Assembly (NCBI RefSeq): GCF_025244845.1
Contig: NZ_CP104264.1
Coordinates: forward strand, 2,480,001 to 2,544,000
From: Arthrobacter sp. zg-Y1171
GTDB lineage: Bacteria > Actinomycetota > Actinomycetes > Actinomycetales > Micrococcaceae
Direction: 5' to 3'
DNA length: 64,000 nucleotides
Position numbers and translations under genes: made by a program. This document shows, piece after piece, positions 62,401 to 64,000 of this stretch. A model generated the notes under the pieces. That model had not been told where the DNA came from, made no database searches, and worked only from the letters and a program-made list of their open reading frames with translations. Position 1 is the first letter of the stretch, and each line of letters begins with the position of its first letter.

Positions 62401-62759
62401 GACTGGACCTGGGGCGTCTGCGTGTAAGCGAAAACCGCTTTGAACCCCACCCCGAACTTCCCAATGCTGGTGGCTTCATCGGCCTTGGTAGATTGACCGA
62501 TTCCGGTGATTGATTCGATGTCTTGCAGATTGAAGATCCGGGAGCCGTCGTGTTCGACGAGGAGACCGTCGTTTCTCAACTCGAAGTTCACTTCTCGGGC
62601 GTGAGCATCCTCTGCGTTCTGCAGGAGTTCGTAGATGAAATGTGCGTTGTCTGGGTACAGATCGGCGAGGAGCTTACGGAGACCCTCTTCGAACCCGTTG
62701 CTTCGTGCGGCGTCTATGTAGGCCCGGCGGTTCGCGGTAAGGGTATCGAACATTGTCAT
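59466..62759 (-). CDS. Large sacsin/Hsp90-type ATPase (HATPase) protein with C-terminal HNH-like zinc module
   Basis: 1097 residues. The N-terminal Bergerat-fold ATPase has the N-box FIYELLQNAEDA (41-52), a G1-like VEHDGS (68-73) and the G2 lid SIGKFGVGFKAVFAYT (98-113), the pattern of sacsin N-terminal repeats. An acidic stretch (EYVEEEEEEYRAEL) lies near 480. At the C-terminus Cys975/Cys978 and Cys1013/Cys1016 with His1022 form a treble-clef-like zinc site resembling HNH nucleases, but the usual VHH catalytic pair is replaced by AVQ. The start overlaps the helicase stop (ATGA), so the two are one operon. Such pairs occur in anti-phage islands; the function is inferred, not known. Codon use is less GC-biased than the rest of the window. 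Confidence 0.8.
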   Translation of the reverse strand: MTMFDTLTANRRAYIDAARSNGFEEGLRKLLADLYPDNAHFIYELLQNAEDAHAREVNFELRNDGLLVEHDGSRIFNLQDIESITGIGQSTKADEATSIGKFGVGFKAVFAYTQTPQVQSGEYAFAIQDLFVPTRTEPFARNPDRTTFWFPFDRPGKNAAQAIVEVSKALTEISRSTLLFLDNIRLIATTFLDGNVRLLERRDLDEHIIEIDSLHGDSGPSYWYRIQGTAPVDGTTFPIAAAFSLTKGDKMADKGIGGSRSSTTLDARNFTVEPVDGRVFIYFPAVKETSGLKFHIHAPFASTVARDSVREGDGNDELLEGIAALVANALPHMRDAGLLDDGLLSALPNKSDDLPRRYEPLRKHIIWAFETTPITPVLSGSNYDNSTRLIRSVSPLRAALDLKDADFLRSISVNIEDNPATGWLPEREGRPRAFFNSLNAIDFATSELGDAFERISQISEQIESWGDDAGEYEAEEYVEEEEEEYRAELRAWHSWITDKSDPWLRSFYTALGRLATSVRNPYRSSDPRSYSYDDTFSDSLRTIPVLRVQGSEGIEHVASPKAYLPAAAGLQAFGLVLDSLVAFDEDDEGGQRPEAAALRQFYASAGTKKWDAAARLSARFRTYSSVPAEVTPLHVEDLVNLQQLISERALAPTSYANAPILVAERVDGSLSWSAPSNTFIDSPFRASGLSALYRSDSLGRTPPLQLVAAYDELEIDVAALAGEIGAITGISIKRTPIWRNAQFQNSWRFQNRETSKIINQDWVIPDFAAIVETHDANLLQGLWDVVARAGMDKAGAIYRANASAASHRIESQLMQALTTVPWILDRDGNLRLPADTTAEDLADGLAVHPDSPLLERAHFGRPALLHAQKERGEEDAAKVLGFPSPEAALQAKEMLKDWDLFQAFKQQEKGPILPEGPSPTPERRAQRVREQATDAPLRQYAERIRQVRIQEPGFRSTAKSYLTELYSNEDGIMVCQVCNTEMPFKVSGQYYFEAVQFAGDVTQDLTENRLALCPTCAAKYRHACSTPVEELREDLLTQKVGERGSVTVSVTLAGKEQQLRFVGKHAIDLQAALEAREMSGGADQDWVLQTHEEEFFH

Positions 62760-64000
62760 GGGGCTACTACTCTCAGCAGGATGCTGGCGACGTGGCGCGA
62801 GGCGAGGTCTGCTCGGCTAGCAGCTTGCCGTTGAGCTGAAATGAGCCGGTCGAATGATGCTTCGGCGCTTGTCCGCTCGCCAGCTTTCATGACGATTATG
62901 TCGGGGTGGGTTGCGGACTCGAGTTGGCGTTCGATAATGCTGAGCCGACGAGCTTTCTGGGATGAAAGGGCAACGGTGCGACGCTCGACTGCTGCTATGT
63001 GTTGGCTCTGGTGCTTTGCTCTCGCCTGCGTCCACACCGTTGCATGTCGCTCATCTAGTCGGGCGCTCTGCACCTCTTCAATGTGTTTGCCTCCACTTTC
63101 GGTGCAAGCAGCGAGAAGTGATGCTGCTCGTTCTTCGATTGCCTCGTCCTCGGCCACGAATCGGTATGTCAACGAATCTCGCACGCCGAACCTTGTCCAT
63201 GCGTATACAGCGACAGGGTAGTCGCCGGGTTCGACCTCCTTCGAAGTGACGACCGCGGAAACATGAACAGGATCAGACAGGTGAAACCGTCTAGCTGCCA
63301 GGAGTACAAGGGGGTGGCTAGGACTTAGGAGCTCGACGTTCCCCGCCTCTTCTGTAAGTTCCGGATCGGTAGTCATGCTCAGCACGATCCGGTCCCCGCG
63401 GAGCAGCCGCTTCAGGTGACGGGCATCGATGTTCTGGGCGTCGAGCTCGTCGATTATTCGAGCAGCAGCCTCCGCGTTGAGTGGTACTCGTGCGATGCGG
63501 CCTGGACGGAGTGCAATGGATCGGCCTGGCTGTACTGATTCGAAGTATCTGCGTACAACGGCGGAAATCTTGCGGGCGCTCAGCCATTCACTGGATGCTT
63601 CCGCTACGTTCTCTTCAAATGAGGAGCCGGTGTATCCCAGTAGGTCCGCTTGTTGATCTTCTAGCCGTTGCTCTTCCTCAATGCGTGCGATGTCGTTGTC
63701 CGCGAGTTGTCGGAGCGCAGCCTGTCGTTCGTGGGGCTCCATCTGAAGGTTGGTGGCGATGTTGACAATGGCGGCAGTGACGTCGCCGAGGATCTGCTCG
63801 CTTCCTCCGATCGCATGGTGAAAGACGCCGATGCGGGAGAGGCACCGATCGTAGATCTCCGCTTCGATGGTGCCGTGCGTCAGGATGTTGATGATAGCCA
63901 CAGCTTCGCTTCGCTGGCCCCGGCGGTCGATGCGCCCGATGCGCTGCTCGATACGCATCGGGTTCCAGGGGATGTCGTAATTAACCAGGGTGTCGCAGAA
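62756..64000 (-). CDS. SNF2/RapA-like helicase, C-terminal 414 residues (5' part outside window)
   Basis: The frame is open to the window edge. The visible start contains helicase motifs V-VI, with NYDIPWNPMRIEQRIGRIDR followed by RGQ, diagnostic of SNF2-family ATPases of the RapA/HepA type. IINILTHGTIEAEIYDRC follows. The remaining 350 residues are a system-specific C-terminal region with helical segments (ERQAALRQLADNDIARIEEE) and a beta-rich part (GDYPVAVYAWTRFGVRDSLTYRF). It probably translocates on DNA to detect or remodel it, supplying the partner ATPase. The ATPase motifs I-IV and any N-terminal nuclease domain lie beyond base 64000. Confidence 0.85.
   Translation of the reverse strand, partial: FCDTLVNYDIPWNPMRIEQRIGRIDRRGQRSEAVAIINILTHGTIEAEIYDRCLSRIGVFHHAIGGSEQILGDVTAAIVNIATNLQMEPHERQAALRQLADNDIARIEEEQRLEDQQADLLGYTGSSFEENVAEASSEWLSARKISAVVRRYFESVQPGRSIALRPGRIARVPLNAEAAARIIDELDAQNIDARHLKRLLRGDRIVLSMTTDPELTEEAGNVELLSPSHPLVLLAARRFHLSDPVHVSAVVTSKEVEPGDYPVAVYAWTRFGVRDSLTYRFVAEDEAIEERAASLLAACTESGGKHIEEVQSARLDERHATVWTQARAKHQSQHIAAVERRTVALSSQKARRLSIIERQLESATHPDIIVMKAGERTSAEASFDRLISAQRQAASRADLASRHVASILLRVVAP

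Overview
The window is high-GC DNA with the gene content of a Gram-positive actinobacterium. The best fit is the Micrococcaceae, Arthrobacter sensu lato. Supporting features are GTG/TTG starts, many leaderless start sites (an A-N3-T -10 element 6-7 bases before ATG/GTG), a mycobacterial-style sigE-rseA-tatB locus, a 7Fe ferredoxin, the actinobacterial DapD, and the coproporphyrin-dependent haem pathway. The species cannot be named from this sequence alone.

Layout: 1-2.6 kb carries the end of a methionine importer (metN partial, metI, metQ). 2.7-12.9 kb is a nearly complete haem locus: a minus-strand operon hemE-cgoX-chdC-cpfC-hemC-hemD-hemB-hemL with hemA divergent on the plus strand. 12.9-23 kb holds a MoeZ-like sulfurylase, a TetR regulator, DUF3107, an SGNH hydrolase, a MiaE-like ferritin-fold protein, a DEAD-box helicase, an orphan DNA methyltransferase, a PHP phosphoesterase and an aminopeptidase P. 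23-30 kb is an envelope-stress and transport-support block (YflT-like protein, MgtE-N/CBS protein, DUF1003, Mrp, TatB, RseA, SigE, O-methyltransferase). 30-35.9 kb has map, pepA, DUF3117, a membrane mannosyltransferase, tag, a DivIVA-like protein and a LOG-family enzyme. 36-39.5 kb is a gluABCD-type glutamate importer. 39.6-47 kb has dapE, dapD, dapC with its ferredoxin, galE and gltA. 47-55.4 kb has typA and an opp peptide importer.

From about 55.7 kb the content becomes accessory: a small reductase, a GNAT, an Imm-5-like protein, and a TetR/ABC-2-type membrane protein pair with a clear palindromic operator. At about 59.3 kb there is a junction with two unexplained gene tails. It is followed, to the window edge, by an operon of different base and codon use that encodes a RapA-like SNF2 helicase (cut by the edge) and a 1097-residue protein with a sacsin/Hsp90-type ATPase domain and a C-terminal HNH-like zinc module. 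This two-gene module looks like a mobile anti-phage or DNA-surveillance system and is the most interesting part of the window.

Much of 24-50 kb has the same neighbours, in inverted direction, as the Mycobacterium tuberculosis typA to mgtE-like interval. It is therefore probably old vertical backbone, with the right end as an insertion. No rRNA, tRNA, CRISPR array, insertion sequence or replication origin was recognised.
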